The translations under genes were made by a program, and so were the position numbers. Source: Planctomycetota bacterium (lineage in GTDB: Bacteria > Planctomycetota > Uabimicrobiia > Uabimicrobiales > Uabimicrobiaceae). Taken from it: a stretch of DNA of 64,000 nt. Positions 45,819 to 55,690 of this stretch are shown here, in pieces (within the stretch, counting starts at the first letter, position 1; every line of letters begins with the position of its first letter). The notes below the pieces were generated by a model, which worked only from the letters and a program-made list of their open reading frames with translations, had not been told where the DNA came from and made no database searches. Location: positions 28,028 to 92,027 of the forward strand of contig JAJDCR010000044.1 of the NCBI GenBank assembly GCA_029260735.1, given 5' to 3'.

Positions 45819-46664
45819 ATGACAAATCTCAAAACATTGTTTACCATAGGAAGTAAAAGATCAGGCACTTCACTATTGGTTCGATTGCTTAATCTCCATA
45901 AAAGTATCTTTGTCTCACACGAGTCTGACATCGCATGGATTCTTTACCAGTGTCGCCAAGGACTTCCCTCTCGTTTTGAATGCTTTCCCTGGGATGGCCC
46001 ACTAGGCATGGAAGCAACTATCGATTCAGCAGAGTCCATTTGGAGCCTCCTAAGTAAGGAATCCCCCTCAAAAAAAGAACTTATTACAGCATTCTTTGAT
46101 ATTCAGTTACATCTGATGAAAAATGGATCTGCTGTGCAAAAAAAAATGGAGAAATCTGGATTGTTGTGGGTGGGGGATAAAAAACCTGCTCAGCAGTGCG
46201 ACCCAAAAATACGTAGTTTTATAGCTGAACTTTTTCCTGAGGCCCGTTACTTTCATTTGGTAAGACACCCCGGCCCTGTGCTCGCTAGTATGAAGTTAGC
46301 TGTTCCTAAAAGAAAAAAGGTAACAGAATATTGGAAATTGGATGAAGAGACTGTTCTGGAACGATGGTTGATTCATGAAGAACAGGTTCTCTTAGCTAAA
46401 AAAGAATTGGGTTCAGCAGTGCATACCCTCCGTTACGAAGATCTATTAGCAACCCCTATTGAACAAATGGAGAAATGCTTTAATCACTTAAAGTTAGATC
46501 TAACAACAGAGATAGAGGACAAGATTGATGCTATGGTAAATTTTGAAAATCTTTTCAAAAAAATAAGTATCGAAGCTAAGATTTCGAGTAGTAGGTTAGA
46601 GTCTATTATGCATGTATATGGGTATGATTTTGATGGAACAGTCCGAGACCTTGATTTGCCTTAA
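45819..46664 (+). CDS. Sulfotransferase family protein
   Basis: A 281-residue PAPS-dependent sulfotransferase. The 5'-phosphosulfate loop is GSKRSGTSLL at the N-terminus (about 11-20); the 3'-phosphate motif is FHLVRHPGPVLASM (about 146-159), with the conserved Arg and Ser. The rest is helical, as in the Sulfotransfer_3 type. The acceptor (polysaccharide, lipid or protein tyrosine) is unknown. It follows the TPR gene by 11 bases and overlaps the end of the convergent second sulfotransferase by 4 bases. There is no signal peptide; PAPS is cytoplasmic, so this is expected. Confidence 0.85.
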   Translation: MTNLKTLFTIGSKRSGTSLLVRLLNLHKSIFVSHESDIAWILYQCRQGLPSRFECFPWDGPLGMEATIDSAESIWSLLSKESPSKKELITAFFDIQLHLMKNGSAVQKKMEKSGLLWVGDKKPAQQCDPKIRSFIAELFPEARYFHLVRHPGPVLASMKLAVPKRKKVTEYWKLDEETVLERWLIHEEQVLLAKKELGSAVHTLRYEDLLATPIEQMEKCFNHLKLDLTTEIEDKIDAMVNFENLFKKISIEAKISSSRLESIMHVYGYDFDGTVRDLDLP

Positions 46665-47458
46665 GTAAAGAGAATACCTTTATCGCCAATAACCTCCCGA
46701 TATAAAGTAAAATCATCGAAGTACAAATCTGCCACAATATCTATAAGCTCTTCGTTGTATAAGGATTTATGAGAAGGGCAAAATCCCTTTTTTTTCATCT
46801 CTAAGATTTCTCCAGGAAGCGTCTGGGAAAAGCACTCATTATCTAGAAGAGATAAACCATCCAGCCCATGCTTTGTTAGTTTCCTAACGTCTAGCACATT
46901 TACAGATATTCTTTTTTTTAAAACTTTCGTAAGTCTATTAAAATTATGTAGAGAGAAATAGTCGTCATAGTCTTTATAAACTAAGAAATCTATTTGAGGC
47001 CGCCAATGAACGTCTCCATACTTGATCGAAGGTTGAAGAAGAAACTTAACAAAACTGGCAAAAGAGATTTCATCAAGACCAATTTCTCTATTCAAAAGAT
47101 CTCGTAACCTCCAAGCAACCTTATGGCGAGAAACTATTTTGTCGAGATAAACACTGGCTAACCTGGAAAAAGGACAGCGCAGTACAGTAAAAGTATACTT
47201 TGCTTTGGCCAATTCGGATAAACTAGCACTAAAAGTTCCATTATTGTAATGAATCCAGTTTAAATCATGTTCATCTTCTATGCAACCATTTGCATAGGCA
47301 ACCGTTGTTCTCAATGTACTGCAGGCATTTTTAGGGATAAAACTATATATAGCATCTGACTCGTATATGTTAAGAGCATGACTTTGAGCAAACATATGCT
47401 TTTTATTTTGATTTAGAGAGCCGTAAGTAGTATTGCTATATCTGAAAAAACGTGTCAT
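46661..47458 (-). CDS. Carbohydrate-type sulfotransferase (Sulfotransfer_2-like)
   Basis: A 265-residue protein with the two PAPS-binding motifs of the carbohydrate sulfotransferase 8-14/HNK-1 group: SFIPKNACSTLR (about 38-50) and FTVLRCPFSRLASVY (about 88-103). Identity in the rest is low to my eye. Its 3' end overlaps that of the neighbouring sulfotransferase by 4 bases, tail to tail. The two differ clearly in sequence, so they are unlikely to be a recent duplication and may act on different acceptors, perhaps in the same envelope polysaccharide. Confidence 0.78.
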   Translation of the reverse strand: MTRFFRYSNTTYGSLNQNKKHMFAQSHALNIYESDAIYSFIPKNACSTLRTTVAYANGCIEDEHDLNWIHYNNGTFSASLSELAKAKYTFTVLRCPFSRLASVYLDKIVSRHKVAWRLRDLLNREIGLDEISFASFVKFLLQPSIKYGDVHWRPQIDFLVYKDYDDYFSLHNFNRLTKVLKKRISVNVLDVRKLTKHGLDGLSLLDNECFSQTLPGEILEMKKKGFCPSHKSLYNEELIDIVADLYFDDFTLYREVIGDKGILFT

Positions 47459-47492
47459 ATTCTTTTATTTTTCCATTCCATTAGTGTTAGTT

Positions 47493-48788
47493 TCAATATC
47501 CATACTTTTCTTCCCAAAGCCTCTTAAGACGTGTTCTCATTTCACTTTCTCGAGCATTGTCTCCTGGTTCGTAAAGCTTTTTCCCCTGAATTTTATCTGG
47601 GAGATACTCTTGATTAGAAAAACTATTTTGGTAGCTATGAGAGTACTGATAATCCTTACCATAGCCAATTTCTTTCATTAGTTTAGTGGGAGCATTTCTC
47701 AGATGAATAGGGACTGGAAGATCTCCCGTTTCCTCAACAAGAGACATCGCTTCCATAATCGAAGTTGTTGCGGAGTTACTTTTGGGAGAGGCCGCCAGAA
47801 AACTGACTGTTTGGGAGAGAATTAGTTGGCATTCAGGATAGCCGATCATACTGACAGCTTGAAAACAGTTAGTTGCTAAAAGAAGAGCGTTGGGGTTAGC
47901 ATTACCAATATCCTCCGAGGCCAAAATAAGAAGACGACGAGCAATAAACTTGGGGTCTTCGCCTCCTTTAATCATACGAGCTAGCCAATAAAGAGCGGCG
48001 TTTGGATCACTCCCTCGAATCGATTTTATAAAGGCCGAAATAATATCATAGTGCTGCTCTCCCTGTTTGTCATAAACAGCGATTTTTTTTTGGGCATACT
48101 CTTGAACTTTAGCGTTAGTAAGGGTAATGGAGTGTCCTTCTTCTGCTTGGACAATCAATTCTAATAGATTGAGAAGCTTGCGGGCATCTCCTCCAGAAAG
48201 ATAAAGAAGATGAGCTGTCTCTTCTAGGACAATTTTTTTCGCTTGAAGAATTTCATCTTTTTTGATAGCTCTCTCTAAAATAAGAAGAAGATCCTCTTGC
48301 CCAAGAGCTTTTAATGTGTAAACTTGGCAACGCGAAAGAAGAGGAGAGATAACTTCAAAGGAGGGGTTTTCCGTGGTTGCTCCGACCAAAATAATTGTGC
48401 CACTTTCGACTGCCCCTAAGAGAGAGTCCTGCTGGGCTTTATTAAAACGATGAATTTCATCAATGAACAGAAGAGCGCTTCCTTCTTGACGAGCTTCCCC
48501 AATAACTTCCCGAACATCTTTAACTCCACAGTTAATAGCACTAAGGCTCCAAAAAGGAAGTTTTCCATGCTCAGCAATAACCCGAGCCAAAGTAGTTTTT
48601 CCACTGCCAGGAGGGCCCCAAAAAATCATAGACGGAATACGTCCTCCTGTAATGGCTCGGCGAAGAGGAGCTTTTACAGAAAGAAGGTGTGTTTGCCCAA
48701 TATAGTCATCAAACGAAGTCGGACGCATTCTTTCCGCGAGGGGAGCAATTCTATCTCCCCAGATAAATTGATCTTGCTCTCGTCTCAC
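47493..48788 (-). CDS. rarA: Replication-associated recombination protein A (MgsA/WHIP family AAA ATPase)
   Basis: A 431-residue clamp-loader-like AAA ATPase acting at stalled replication forks. Landmarks: [20 protein letters not shown], Walker [11 protein letters not shown] (about 58-67), Walker [17 protein letters not shown], sensor [11 protein letters not shown], arginine finger LLSRC, and the C-terminal tetramerisation region with [17 protein letters not shown] and YPECQL. Normal length. It begins at GTG, overlapping the stop of the upstream secreted protein gene by 4 bases (GTGA), so the two are translationally coupled. Confidence 0.95.
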   Translation of the reverse strand: MRREQDQFIWGDRIAPLAERMRPTSFDDYIGQTHLLSVKAPLRRAITGGRIPSMIFWGPPGSGKTTLARVIAEHGKLPFWSLSAINCGVKDVREVIGEARQEGSALLFIDEIHRFNKAQQDSLLGAVESGTIILVGATTENPSFEVISPLLSRCQVYTLKALGQEDLLLILERAIKKDEILQAKKIVLEETAHLLYLSGGDARKLLNLLELIVQAEEGHSITLTNAKVQEYAQKKIAVYDKQGEQHYDIISAFIKSIRGSDPNAALYWLARMIKGGEDPKFIARRLLILASEDIGNANPNALLLATNCFQAVSMIGYPECQLILSQTVSFLAASPKSNSATTSIMEAMSLVEETGDLPVPIHLRNAPTKLMKEIGYGKDYQYSHSYQNSFSNQEYLPDKIQGKKLYEPGDNARESEMRTRLKRLWEEKYGY

Positions 48789-49456
48789 TCTTTTTCTAAG
48801 CGAAGTTCTTGCAAGCGAACTAAAGTTCCTGGGCCAATGTTATCTTGAAAATGCTGCCCCTTTACCTTACGTTTTGCTGCTAGTTGAGCATTAAACTTAG
48901 AGACGGCATTGACAAAATAAGGGCCATGCCAGTAGGAGAGACCTTTGCTACATTTTTTGGGACGAACAGAAGCTTTGTAGCGGTAAGGTCTTTTTTCACT
49001 GAAGTTCCCCCAACCAGCCCAAACAGCCTTAGACAAAGAAGAGAAAGAAATTTTTTCTTCGGCGCTTTTTTCTATATTTTTTTCTAAAGAAAGAGCAAAA
49101 AAGACTTTCTCCACTCGGTCGTATCCCACTAAAGAAACAGGAGCCTTTTGATTAGAAAAGAGAACGCTTAGCGAAAATCCCTTGGCCAAAATAGCTTCCA
49201 AGCATTTTACATTTTGGACTCCCAATATTCCCACATCCAAAATTTCTCCTCCCGATTTTGTTCTTTGCGATTTTGTTCTTTCCGAGCTTTTAAATTGCAT
49301 AGAACTGACAAAAGGAGAGATTGCTTTTTTGCCTTGAATATAATCTATCTCCTGGTCAGAAAAGAGAGTTTTAAGATCTACTCCTTTTTCCGATTCCTCT
49401 CCCCATAGAGGAACTAGTAGGCAAAATGCGAATAAAAAAATGATTTTGTCTGGCAT
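48785..49456 (-). CDS. Secreted protein of unknown function
   Basis: A 223-residue protein with a signal peptide (about 1-18, ending LWG). It is rich in Lys and Ser with two conserved-looking parts, VGILGVQNVKCLEAILAKGFSLSVL and YWHGPYFVNAVSKFNAQLAAKRKVKG. I do not recognise the family. It overlaps the rarA start by 4 bases, which is odd for an exported protein and a DNA repair ATPase; probably just a shared transcript. Confidence 0.6.
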   Translation of the reverse strand: MPDKIIFLFAFCLLVPLWGEESEKGVDLKTLFSDQEIDYIQGKKAISPFVSSMQFKSSERTKSQRTKSGGEILDVGILGVQNVKCLEAILAKGFSLSVLFSNQKAPVSLVGYDRVEKVFFALSLEKNIEKSAEEKISFSSLSKAVWAGWGNFSEKRPYRYKASVRPKKCSKGLSYWHGPYFVNAVSKFNAQLAAKRKVKGQHFQDNIGPGTLVRLQELRLEKE

Positions 49457-49568
49457 ATTTTTTTCCTTAGGTGTTTTCTTGTGACACTCTAAATTTTGTA
49501 AGTTCGTATTTTCTTAAAAAGAGTAAAGAAAAGCAATTCGAAACTTTAAATTTTTTTAGCTATCCCAA

Positions 49569-49604
49569 AAAAAAGGTACATCAGCTATCTGATGCACCTT
49601 TTTT
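49569..49604 (-). terminator. Rho-independent terminator, probably bidirectional
   Basis: A near-perfect 16-bp stem (AAAAAAGGTACATCAG, 49569-49584, against 49589-49604, one mismatch) has a 4-base loop and T-runs on both sides, 18 bp after the stop of the PEP-CTERM gene that reads leftward. Strong. Confidence 0.85.
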
Positions 49605-49621
49605 GGAAACAAATATAGAAT

Positions 49622-50311
49622 TTAGCTGCGCTTAACAAAGGGGAAAATAAAAATCCCCAGGAGAAAAATCATACAGGTAGAAGGCTCAGGAACAACATTC
49701 ACCGATCCCTCTGTAACAACAAGAGAGTTAGAAGAACCATCGAAAAGCAAAGTTGTTCCCCCTGTGAATGTATTATAAGCGGAGAGGGAAAAACTTGTAA
49801 CACCAACAGTTAGAGGATTTGCTTCCATAGGGCCGCTAAATGATACTCCGATCCTATCTCTGGTATAACGGATTGATGAACCTAAAGCTATTAAGACAGC
49901 TTCAAAACTATCAAAAGCACCTGCGTTAGAACTGGCTTCTAAAACGAGAAGAACATCGCCGTCAAAATTGCTTAAGTGATCTAGTTCTGTTTGGTTAAAA
50001 GTCAAAGCTTGGTTGAAATTGCCAGAAGCGACGACAAGCAAATCTGCATTACTTAGATTGCCCGGAGTGATAGTAGAAGTAACAGTATTTACCCCAGGCT
50101 GCCCGCCAAATAAGCCGGGTAGTTGAGTAACTCCTCTCGTTCCACCGACAAACAATACATCTTGAGAATCGCCCAATACATTCAGATAAAACTGATTATT
50201 TGAAGCGGCCTCAACATTAACATCACCAATTATTGTGATAGAGCCTGCCCATGCACAAATAGAGCTGCATAGAAGCATTATGGCTATTATATATTTTGAA
50301 AAACTCATCAT
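49622..50311 (-). CDS. PEP-CTERM domain secreted protein
   Basis: A 230-residue protein with a signal peptide (about 1-22, ending AWA) and a C-terminal PEP-CTERM signal: VPEPST, a hydrophobic stretch, and the basic end VKRS. The body contains DVLLVLEASSNAGAFDSFEAVLIALG and resembles a secreted beta/alpha domain without a known name. I chose ATG 50311 because AAGGAG sits directly upstream; the next codon is also ATG (50308), at better spacing, and either may be used. A longer reading frame to 50398 lacks such a signal. A strong terminator follows. It is divergent from the VIT-VWA gene. Confidence 0.82.
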   Translation of the reverse strand: MMSFSKYIIAIMLLCSSICAWAGSITIIGDVNVEAASNNQFYLNVLGDSQDVLFVGGTRGVTQLPGLFGGQPGVNTVTSTITPGNLSNADLLVVASGNFNQALTFNQTELDHLSNFDGDVLLVLEASSNAGAFDSFEAVLIALGSSIRYTRDRIGVSFSGPMEANPLTVGVTSFSLSAYNTFTGGTTLLFDGSSNSLVVTEGSVNVVPEPSTCMIFLLGIFIFPFVKRS

Positions 50312-50589
50312 GTCTCCTTGGAAAAAATTATATGGACTAAATTTACCTATCCCAAGTCCTCTACTTTTTTCCATACTCTGCAATAATAGCGATCCCAAGT
50401 AGTATTTGCAAGTTAATTGATAAACTTCAAACTTTAGTTTTCTTCTTTTATCTAATTGTTACGAAGCTGTGACAGAAAGAAAGAGACTCGTTTGTTATAA
50501 TTTTTTGTGGAGGCAAAGATCATTGTCTTCTATTGCATCGTTTATACATACTATCATAAGGCATCAAATATATCGAAAAGGAATCTCCT

Positions 50590-52866
50590 ATGCATTACGC
50601 AAAAACCAAAATAGGAGGAGTCATCTCTTTGCTTTTTATCTTACAGGCTCTTCTCCTAGCTCAAAGTCATCACCATGTATATTCTCACCTCCCTCATCGC
50701 CATGTTATTGTCCCTCAATCGCGTGTCTGGTCTCCTCAGGGAAGCTCAAAAGTTGTTCTCGAAAAAGTCTCTGCGGACATTCATATAGTAGAGCAACTGG
50801 CTACTGTAACTTTAGATGTTACTTTAAAAAATCAAGCTCGGATTGACCAAGAAGCAGAGCTCGTTGTGCCTATTCCAGCCAATACTGTCATCCGAGGCTT
50901 TCACTTCGAAGGAACGGCTCAGAAATTTAATACTCAACTTCTACAGAAAGACAAAGCTCGAGAACTCTATGACCAAATCGTTGCTCAAGTGAAAGACCCC
51001 GCTCTTTTAGAGTTTATTGGCTATAACTTGGTCAAAACGAGTGTTTTTCCTGTACCTGCCGGAAAAAGTTTAAAGCTTCGTTTAATCTATGAGCAATTGT
51101 TAGAAAAAGAGGGAGATCGCTTTGATTACATTCTACCACGTAGCCAAGCTATCTCTTATCAAGTTCCGTGGACTATTTCTATCAGCATCGCTTCTGCTCA
51201 GGATATTGCAACCGTTTATTCTCCCAGTCATGAAATGCAGAGTATTTGGTCTAGCCCGAAAAAAGTTAAATTGTCCATCAATGAAAAATCTTTGAACAAT
51301 CCTGGCCCTTTTTCTCTCTCCTATTTGCTTCGAGGTCAAAAAGTATCTGCCTCCTTTTTTGCCTATCCTGAAAATGATGAGCAAGGGTACTTCCTTTTTT
51401 TAGCAGGAACTCCTGCTTTCTCAAAAGAAAAGCAAAAATCTATTCGCCGAGAAGTTACCTTAGTACTAGATCGCTCCGGAAGTATGCGAGGGAAAAAAAT
51501 GGAGCAAGTAAAAGAGGCGGCCTGGCAAATTTTGCAATCTTTGGATGAAGGAGAAAGTTTCAATATTCTAACCTATCATCAAGCTATTGAAAGCTTTTCC
51601 CACCAAGCTGTGGAGAAAAATCCTCAAAATTTAATGGCGGCTGGTCGCTATATCCAAAGCATTTCCCCAAGTGGAGGAACCAATATCCACAGTGCTCTTG
51701 CCCAAGCATTGTCTACTCCTCCGACAAACAGTAAAAAAACTCTTCCCATGATTTTATTTTTAACCGATGGGCTACCAACTATCGGACAAACCCAAGAACG
51801 TAAAATTCGTGAGTTACCTGTAAAAAACAATCCTTACCAGAAGCGAGTTTTCACTTTTGGAGTAGGGGTCGATGTAAACACTCCGCTTTTGGAAAACATA
51901 GCCTACCAAACAAAAGCCAAGGCAACCTTCGTCCTCCCTTCGGAAAATATCCAAAAAAAGGCGATGAAACTTTTCCACAGTCTCTCCGGCCCTGTTTTTT
52001 ATAACATAAGTTTAAACATTCGTGACAAAGAGGGAAAGACCCTACCTGGTCGAGTCAGTGATTTAGTTCCTGCCCAATTGCCAGATTTGTTTTTCGGAGA
52101 TCAATTGGTTTTACTCGGGCGCTACATAGGAAAAGGTTCTATCGTTTTGGAATTAAAAGGAGATTATTTAGGGAAAGAGCAAAGTTTTCGCTATCAGTTT
52201 GATCTTGGTAAAGCCAGCCGAGGAAATCATTTTGTTTCCCGATTGTGGGCGGGTCGAAAAATTGCCCTTCTCGTTGATTTAATCCGACAAATGGGGGCAG
52301 GAAGTTCTCTTCCCTCCTACCAAGAAGCACTTAATGACCCTAAATTAAAGGAATTAGTCGAAGAAATTGTCTTTCTTTCGACCAAGTTTGGAATTTTAAC
52401 CGAATACACTTCCTTTCTTTCGAAAGAAGGGATATCTCTTACCGAAAACAATCAAATTCTCTCGGAAGCAGAAAAAATCTTCCGAGAAAAAGCCTATCAT
52501 AAGAGATCTGGTTGGGGTTCGGTCAACCAAGATTTGAATTTGCAGGAGCAAAAGCAACAGAAAAGACTTAACGGACGCAATACCTACCTCAATGAAAGAA
52601 TGGAAGAAGTAATCGTCAAAAACGTTCAGCAAATGGACGATTTGGCCTTGTACCAAAGAAAGAATCGTTGGGTCGATAGCCGCCTTCTCGAAAGAAAACT
52701 TGCTCTAAAACCCGATATTGTTATTTCCTTTGGGAGTAGCCAATACAAAGAACTCTTAAGCAGCTTAATCCAAGAGAAGCGAAACAGTTGCCTGGCACTT
52801 GATCGAGATGTTTTGCTATGGTATAAAGGAAAGGTAGTTTTGGTTAAGACAGTTTCAGCGAATTAG
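50590..52866 (+). CDS. VIT and von Willebrand factor A domain protein
   Basis: A 758-residue exported protein with a signal peptide (about 1-24) and a His-rich stretch (SHHHVYSHLPHRH) just after it. A VIT domain spans about 45-165 (AELVVPIPANTVIRGF, KDKARELYDQI). The VWA domain (about 297-480) has an intact metal site: DRSGSM, Thr in GGTNI and Asp in TDGLP. The remaining C-terminal 250 residues are charged and unrecognised. The layout is that of inter-alpha-trypsin inhibitor heavy chains and of marine bacterial relatives that bind matrix or sort to the surface. AAAAGGA precedes the start. There is no LPXTG motif or C-terminal anchor. Confidence 0.9.
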   Translation: MHYAKTKIGGVISLLFILQALLLAQSHHHVYSHLPHRHVIVPQSRVWSPQGSSKVVLEKVSADIHIVEQLATVTLDVTLKNQARIDQEAELVVPIPANTVIRGFHFEGTAQKFNTQLLQKDKARELYDQIVAQVKDPALLEFIGYNLVKTSVFPVPAGKSLKLRLIYEQLLEKEGDRFDYILPRSQAISYQVPWTISISIASAQDIATVYSPSHEMQSIWSSPKKVKLSINEKSLNNPGPFSLSYLLRGQKVSASFFAYPENDEQGYFLFLAGTPAFSKEKQKSIRREVTLVLDRSGSMRGKKMEQVKEAAWQILQSLDEGESFNILTYHQAIESFSHQAVEKNPQNLMAAGRYIQSISPSGGTNIHSALAQALSTPPTNSKKTLPMILFLTDGLPTIGQTQERKIRELPVKNNPYQKRVFTFGVGVDVNTPLLENIAYQTKAKATFVLPSENIQKKAMKLFHSLSGPVFYNISLNIRDKEGKTLPGRVSDLVPAQLPDLFFGDQLVLLGRYIGKGSIVLELKGDYLGKEQSFRYQFDLGKASRGNHFVSRLWAGRKIALLVDLIRQMGAGSSLPSYQEALNDPKLKELVEEIVFLSTKFGILTEYTSFLSKEGISLTENNQILSEAEKIFREKAYHKRSGWGSVNQDLNLQEQKQQKRLNGRNTYLNERMEEVIVKNVQQMDDLALYQRKNRWVDSRLLERKLALKPDIVISFGSSQYKELLSSLIQEKRNSCLALDRDVLLWYKGKVVLVKTVSAN

Positions 52867-52960
52867 GGAAACCTTGCCCTGTGCGGATACCCATCGAGCT
52901 GAGTGAGGTATATTTTTTCCTTAAGGCATTTTTTAGTAATAGTTTGTATTGATTCTCTTC

Positions 52961-53010
52961 AGCTCTGAAAGAGCGAAACAACCCAGAGAGGACACCCAAA
53001 AAAGGTGTCC
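52961..53010. repeat. Degenerate CTGAAAG repeat with hairpin
   Basis: AGCTCTGAAAGAGCGAAACA followed by ACCCAGAGA resembles AGCCTGAAAGGCTTATACAA at 63530, a repeat type common in planctomycetes and other bacteria. It runs into a hairpin GGACACC/GGTGTCC (52990-53010) with a 7-base loop, which could end transcription of the VIT-VWA gene. TGCGGATACCC at 52882 is a near reverse match to the other flank (GGTGTCCGCA). Confidence 0.4.
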
Positions 53011-53066
53011 GCATACCAATGGCTAGAAACAAGAGTACGGCACGTATCTAACAAGAAAGAAAAAAA

Positions 53067-53756
53067 ATGCGAAAAAGAGACATCTTAGTCGTGGAAGATG
53101 ATAGTGCTATCCGACAGGGAATTGTTGATTCTTTAGATTTTGCTGGCTACAACACTTTTGAAGCAAAAAATGGTAAAGAAGGATTAGAGCTAGCTTTAGA
53201 AGCAGAGTATGACTTGATTCTTTTAGATCTTATTCTCCCTCACTTTACAGGCTTAGAAATTCTCCAGAAACTACGAGAAGCAAGAGTAACTCAACCTGTG
53301 ATAATCTTGACGGCAAAAGGAGAAGAGAGTGATCGGGTCAAAGGACTTAGCATGGGAGCAGACGATTACGTCGTAAAACCTTTCAGCGTAAAAGAGCTCT
53401 TGGCTAGAATCGAAGCGGTTCTAAGAAGATCTCCTGAACGCCCAGACAAAGTTACTTTGTTGGAAATCGCGGAAAAAACCATTGACTTAGCTCGCAGTGA
53501 AGTACGTCTACCCGATGGTTCGACCTCTTCTCTTTCGGAACGTGAAAATCAGTTATTAAGTTATTTGGCTTGTAACCCTAAAAGAGCTATTTCTCGAGAG
53601 GAAATTTTGACGCGAGTATGGCAACTTGACCCCAACTTAGTTGCCACTCGTACTATTGATATGCATATCGCCCGCCTTCGCGAAAAATTACAAGATAGTG
53701 AAAAGCAAGAAGTTTTACAAACCGTCCGCGGTAAGGGATACCGTTTGGGAAGTTGA
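53067..53756 (+). CDS. OmpR/PhoB-family response regulator
   Basis: A 229-residue transcription factor. The receiver (about 5-118) has the acidic pair in VVEDDSA, the phospho-accepting Asp in LILLDLILP, the conserved Thr in ILTAKG and Lys in VVKPFS. The winged-helix DNA-binding domain (about 130-227) has LSEREN, SREEILTRVWQ and the recognition helix around RTIDMHIARLREKL, ending VRGKGYRLGS. The histidine kinase gene lies 51 bp downstream and is its likely partner. The regulated genes cannot be named. Confidence 0.93.
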   Translation: MRKRDILVVEDDSAIRQGIVDSLDFAGYNTFEAKNGKEGLELALEAEYDLILLDLILPHFTGLEILQKLREARVTQPVIILTAKGEESDRVKGLSMGADDYVVKPFSVKELLARIEAVLRRSPERPDKVTLLEIAEKTIDLARSEVRLPDGSTSSLSERENQLLSYLACNPKRAISREEILTRVWQLDPNLVATRTIDMHIARLREKLQDSEKQEVLQTVRGKGYRLGS

Positions 53757-53807
53757 TTTAAGATCCCTTATTTTTATATCTAGCTCCCAAAAAAAAGGAA
53801 AGAAAAC

Positions 53808-55598
53808 ATGCGTCCTCGACATATTTGGAGTATTTTTACAGTTTGTGCAGTTGTTGTCTTCATCACTTTGGCTTGGATTAGCACTATGCTTTTGCAGCTA
53901 GATGAGGCTGAGCTATTGGCACGCCAGCACAATGCTCTAGAGGAAAATGTTCGCTTGGCTTTATGGCGGATGGACTCGATTCTCTCTCCCTTAGTTGCTC
54001 AAGAAAATGCGAGTCCCTATTTTTTCTATAGCTCTTTTTATCCCATCCAACGAGCCTACACGCGAATGTTTGCTGAGGTAAAAAGAGGAGAGATTCTCAT
54101 GCCTTCTCCTCTCTTGACCCAACCAGTGCCAGAGATTCTACTCCACTTTCAATTTTCTCCTTGGGGGAAATTGAGCTCTCCGCAGGTTCCCAGGGGAAAT
54201 ATGCGCGATTTAGCGGAAGCCAGCTATCTAAAGGGAGATCAAATTGAAAAAGCAGCATTCCAGCTAGGAGAGTTACAGAAAAAAATTGTCTACCGAGATA
54301 TTTTAGGTAAACTTCCCCCTATGAAAGAGGAAGAAAACTCTTCTCCCGTCGTTTTAGAGCAGAATCTAAATTCTTTTAATCAAAGTCAAAGTCCTTCTCA
54401 GTCCCAAAGCACAAAAAGTGCTGCCAGTTGGGAGGCTAGAAATAAAAGATATGGAAGAGAAGCTGAGCAAAACATCCAAAGTAAAAGCATTCAAAATAGA
54501 CGCTACGACCCCATTTTTTTCTCTGACAATGTAAAAGAAGAGATGTTTTTTCCTCTTTGGGTGGGAGAGGATTTGTTCTTAGTGCGCCGAGTTAGTCTAA
54601 ACGGAGAATCTTATCTTCAGGGAAGTTGGTTAAACTGGAAGTACATTCGAAAATCTCTCTTAGAAGATGCAAAGGAAATTCTACCAGAAGCTAACTTGGT
54701 TATGTCTAATTCCTCCCAAGAACGAAAAAAAAATATGTTAGCCACCCTACCAATAACTCTTGTTCCTGGAGAAATTTTATCCGAGCCAATAGAGTTTTCT
54801 TCGCCCGTGCATTTTTCTGTTCTGGCAGCTTGGATTTGCGTCATCTTTGCCATCATTGCGGTAATTATTCTTTTGATAGGAGTGGTTTCCTTAAGTGAAA
54901 GAAGAGCCTCTTTTGTCTCTGCTGTTAGTCATGAATTGCGTACTCCCTTGACTACTTTGCAAATGTATACAGAGATGCTCAGCGAAGGAATGGTTTCCAG
55001 CGAAGAAAAAAGACTACGCTATATTCAGACTTTACGAGAGGAGGCTAACCGATTAGGTCATTTAGTTGAAAATGTTTTGACCTATGCCCGCTTGGATGGA
55101 CAAAGGGCCAAGCGGCAAATTGAATCTGTAAGCTGCCAAGAATTTTTAAACCGCTGCGAACCCTCTCTCGCTCAGCACGCTAAACGAAGTGGCATGGAGT
55201 GGATTGTCGAAGTAGACGAAAAAACGCTCTCTCAGCAAATAGACACAGACACTTCTATGGTCGGACAAATTCTTCTCAATCTAGTGGATAATGCCTGCAA
55301 GTACGGTAAAGGAGAAAGCGATTATCGTTTAATTTTCCAAATGAAAGCCCAAAGCAAGAATTTATTCATATCTATTTGTGATCATGGCCCAGGAATTTCT
55401 CCCAAGCAAGCTCGGCGCTTATTCAAACCCTTCAAAAAATCCGCAATAGAAGCAGCCCACTCTGCCCCTGGAATTGGTTTGGGGTTAACCTTAAGTCGTC
55501 GTTTGGCTCAATATTTGGGAGGCAATTTACGCCTAGATACTCAGTTGACTCAAGGAACCTGTTTTGTTTTAACTATTCCTTGGAAAAGTGGACAGTAA
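53808..55598 (+). CDS. Membrane sensor histidine kinase
   Basis: A 596-residue kinase with two membrane helices (about 7-29 and 342-366) framing an extracytoplasmic sensor of about 310 residues that contains a Ser/Gln-rich stretch (NQSQSPSQSQSTKS). No HAMP domain is obvious. HisKA has H in AVSHELRTPL (about 378); HATPase has LLNLVDNACKY, DHGPGIS and GIGLGLTLSRRL. AAAGGAA lies before ATG. It follows the response regulator gene on the same strand as a classic pair. The signal sensed is unknown; the large sensor shares no recognised fold. Confidence 0.92.
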   Translation: MRPRHIWSIFTVCAVVVFITLAWISTMLLQLDEAELLARQHNALEENVRLALWRMDSILSPLVAQENASPYFFYSSFYPIQRAYTRMFAEVKRGEILMPSPLLTQPVPEILLHFQFSPWGKLSSPQVPRGNMRDLAEASYLKGDQIEKAAFQLGELQKKIVYRDILGKLPPMKEEENSSPVVLEQNLNSFNQSQSPSQSQSTKSAASWEARNKRYGREAEQNIQSKSIQNRRYDPIFFSDNVKEEMFFPLWVGEDLFLVRRVSLNGESYLQGSWLNWKYIRKSLLEDAKEILPEANLVMSNSSQERKKNMLATLPITLVPGEILSEPIEFSSPVHFSVLAAWICVIFAIIAVIILLIGVVSLSERRASFVSAVSHELRTPLTTLQMYTEMLSEGMVSSEEKRLRYIQTLREEANRLGHLVENVLTYARLDGQRAKRQIESVSCQEFLNRCEPSLAQHAKRSGMEWIVEVDEKTLSQQIDTDTSMVGQILLNLVDNACKYGKGESDYRLIFQMKAQSKNLFISICDHGPGISPKQARRLFKPFKKSAIEAAHSAPGIGLGLTLSRRLAQYLGGNLRLDTQLTQGTCFVLTIPWKSGQ

Positions 55599-55690
55599 TT
55601 TATCTGGACATCTCTAGGAAAGCTTGTAATAATAAGGGAAACACTATCTAAATCTCTGCATTTTTATATTTATAAAGGGAAAGGACGGAA

